Positions 22,752 to 24,002 of a stretch of 24,002 nucleotides of DNA are shown here, one piece after another. The notes under the pieces were generated by a model. That model searched no databases. It was given only the letters and a program-made list of their open reading frames with translations, and was not told the DNA's origin. This DNA comes from Bacillota bacterium (GTDB taxonomy: Bacteria; Bacillota; Clostridia; Acetivibrionales; DTU013), in NCBI GenBank assembly GCA_023411715.1, contig JAEYOM010000002.1, positions 1 through 24,002 on the forward strand, read 5' to 3'. The position numbers were made by a program, and so were the translations under genes. Within the stretch, counting starts at the first letter, position 1; every line of letters starts with the position of its first letter.

Positions 22752-23564
22752 ATGGAAATCGTCAAGAATCTTATAAAAGGCGTAGTAACAGGGATCGCCA
22801 CACTGGTGCCCGGGGTCAGCGGCGGAACCATGGCAATAATACTGGGGATATACGACCGGCTGATACATTCGGTAAGCTCCATATTCGAAGATTTCAAGAA
22901 GAATTTTCTGTTCCTCTTGCAGGTCGGCTTGGGTGGTGTTTTAGGCATACTGCTTTTCAGCCGGCTAATGGAAAGCGCCATGAATACCATACCGTTTGTG
23001 ATGCAGTTCCTGTTCATAGGGATAATAATCGGGGGATTGCCGGTTTTGTACAAAAAATCGGTATCGGCGGGCAAAGGAAATATTACGGACTATATTTTCC
23101 TGATAGTCGGTTTTGCGATAGTGATACTGATGTCGTTGGAACCTCAGGCTATAGTAAATCTTGCGACTGCAAGGGGCATACTGAGTTACGTCTTTCTCAT
23201 CTTCGCAGGGGTAGTGATAGCGATAGCGCTTGTACTGCCCGGTATCAGCGCTTCCTTTATGCTGCTTGTGCTCGGCATGTACAGTATCACGCTCAATGCC
23301 ATCAATACTCTTAACATACCGTTCCTAATACCTCTGGGGATCGGACTGGCGGCAGGGACCTTCGGGACAGCAAAGGCAATAGAAAAACTGCTGCAGAAAT
23401 ATCCGAGAAAGACCTATATGCTAATAATCGGCTTTGTACTCGGTTCGCTGGTGGAAGTATTCCCCGGGATACCGCAGGGCTGGCAGCTGCCTGCGTCTGT
23501 CGCAGTACTCGTACTTGGCTTTGCAGTTATATTCTGGCTTGGCAAAAAAGGCCTCACTGATTGA
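22752..23564 (+). CDS. popT: DUF368 membrane protein (PopT-type undecaprenyl phosphate translocase)
   Basis: A 270-residue polytopic membrane protein of the DUF368 family. Members have been identified as PopT flippases that return undecaprenyl phosphate across the membrane for cell-wall synthesis. The family motif GIATLVPGVSGGTMA near residue 12 and its pseudo-repeat ALVLPGISASFMLLVLG are both clear, followed by several hydrophobic helices. An upstream extension is in frame, but ATG at 22752 has AGAGGAAG at 22737-22744 and gives the standard N-terminus. The ribosome site directly abuts attR; without the island the gene would start 21 bp after guaA. Codon use matches the left flank (many ATA codons). 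Confidence 0.9.
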   Translation: MEIVKNLIKGVVTGIATLVPGVSGGTMAIILGIYDRLIHSVSSIFEDFKKNFLFLLQVGLGGVLGILLFSRLMESAMNTIPFVMQFLFIGIIIGGLPVLYKKSVSAGKGNITDYIFLIVGFAIVILMSLEPQAIVNLATARGILSYVFLIFAGVVIAIALVLPGISASFMLLVLGMYSITLNAINTLNIPFLIPLGIGLAAGTFGTAKAIEKLLQKYPRKTYMLIIGFVLGSLVEVFPGIPQGWQLPASVAVLVLGFAVIFWLGKKGLTD

Positions 23565-23845
23565 TAGATACCTTATTATACCTGGCACTTAAGTGCGCGC
23601 AACACCTACAAAGGATATGTGGTAGAACGTCGTAATGTGGAGCCGGCAATGCCGTGCGCTGCGGTACCGTGCCGCTTTGGGCGGAATACCGCTCAGGTTG
23701 CCGCAGGCAGCCGACAATGTCATCTATACCACCATTCTTCCGATCTTTACATTCCCGCTGTTTTATTGCTCCTGAACTATATACAATAATATGGTAAGTG
23801 TAGTTCCCCGGAAAAGTTTACCGGAAGTTATATTTTATCGATTTC
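23565..23845. other. Gene-free stretch after the DUF368 gene
   Basis: Holds a perfect 12-bp palindrome GCACTTAAGTGC (23585-23596), a GC-rich nested inverted repeat (GCGGTA 23661-23666 with TACCGC 23687-23692), and an open stretch to about 23775 whose translation ends VIYTTILPIFTFPLFYCS, which may be the eroded end of a membrane protein. I cannot identify it. Confidence 0.35.
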
Positions 23846-23894
23846 AAAATACGAATGATTATAGCAAAATTATAAATATCGTTCGTATTTTTTT
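23846..23894 (+). terminator. Intrinsic terminator downstream of the DUF368 gene
   Basis: AAAATACGAA (23846-23855) pairs exactly with TTCGTATTTT (23882-23891), extended by TGAT/ATCG pairing to 14 pairs including one G-T. A T-run follows. It is the first good terminator after the DUF368 gene and probably ends the ancestral guaA-DUF368 transcript. Confidence 0.7.
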
Positions 23895-23903
23895 AGTTTT
23901 TCG

Positions 23904-23931
23904 TTGACAAACAATAATTTCATTTGATAAT
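23904..23931 (+). promoter_or_regulatory. Outward sigma-A promoter at the right edge
   Basis: Consensus TTGACA (23904-23909), 16 bp, GATAAT (23926-23931). It directs transcription out of the window. A 14-codon frame, GTG at 23958 to TAA at 24000-24002, follows, without a good ribosome site; it may be leader sequence of the next gene. Confidence 0.6.
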
Positions 23932-24002
23932 ATTAATACGTAAAAAGCAGGCTGGCTGTGAAGCTCGGGATGCCGGAATTCCGCGGCCTGTATGGATTGT
24001 AA

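Noticed and set aside
23641..23775. Hydrophobic open stretch after the DUF368 gene as a gene fragment
   Set aside because: Could be the end of a membrane protein, but no family was recognised and there is no start signal; left as unannotated intergenic sequence.

Overview
The window looks like a chromosomal segment of a Gram-positive anaerobe of the Clostridia. Evidence: strong AAGGAGG-type ribosome sites, several GTG/TTG starts behind good Shine-Dalgarno sequences, sigma-A style promoters, intrinsic terminators, and a lar / guaA / DUF368 gene set. All intact genes are on the + strand. I saw no tRNA, rRNA or CRISPR array.

Left flank (1-4824, host backbone): the 3' part of larB, then larC (nickel-pincer cofactor synthesis) with a long His-rich hexapeptide repeat tract, a TIGR01212/YhcC-type radical SAM protein overlapping the end of larC, and guaA (GMP synthase) behind its own promoter. 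Right flank (22752-24002): a DUF368 (PopT-type) membrane protein, an eroded stretch, an intrinsic terminator and an outward promoter.

Between them is an apparent genomic island of about 17.9 kb. The last codons of guaA (4811-4827) are repeated at 22719-22735, 16 of 17 bases identical. The right copy lies just upstream of the DUF368 gene and would also encode the guaA C-terminus plus a stop codon. Excision would leave guaA and the DUF368 gene 21 bp apart, as a plausible operon. No integrase gene remains.

The island carries an IclR-family regulator followed by a one-direction catabolic cluster: RraA-like protein, D-aminoacylase-type amidohydrolase, SelA/DgaE-like PLP enzyme, SDR dehydrogenase, beta-propeller lactonase, aldose 1-epimerase, RidA deaminase, a complete Dpp/Opp-type ABC importer (binding lipoprotein, two permeases, two ATPases), HpaI-type aldolase and a fumarate-reductase-like flavoprotein, closed by a strong terminator. 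The set reads as a kinase-free oxidative route for an N-acylated amino sugar: mutarotation, C1 oxidation, lactone opening, deacylation, PLP-dependent elimination with RidA clearing the imine, then aldol cleavage to pyruvate and an aldehyde. This is inference from families and gene order.

The right end of the island (about 21.4-22.7 kb) is a graveyard: a frameshifted triose-phosphate-isomerase-like remnant and a broken AbiEi/AbiEii type IV toxin-antitoxin pair with a recognisable promoter. A structured spacer between the binding-protein gene and the permease genes probably tunes their relative expression.
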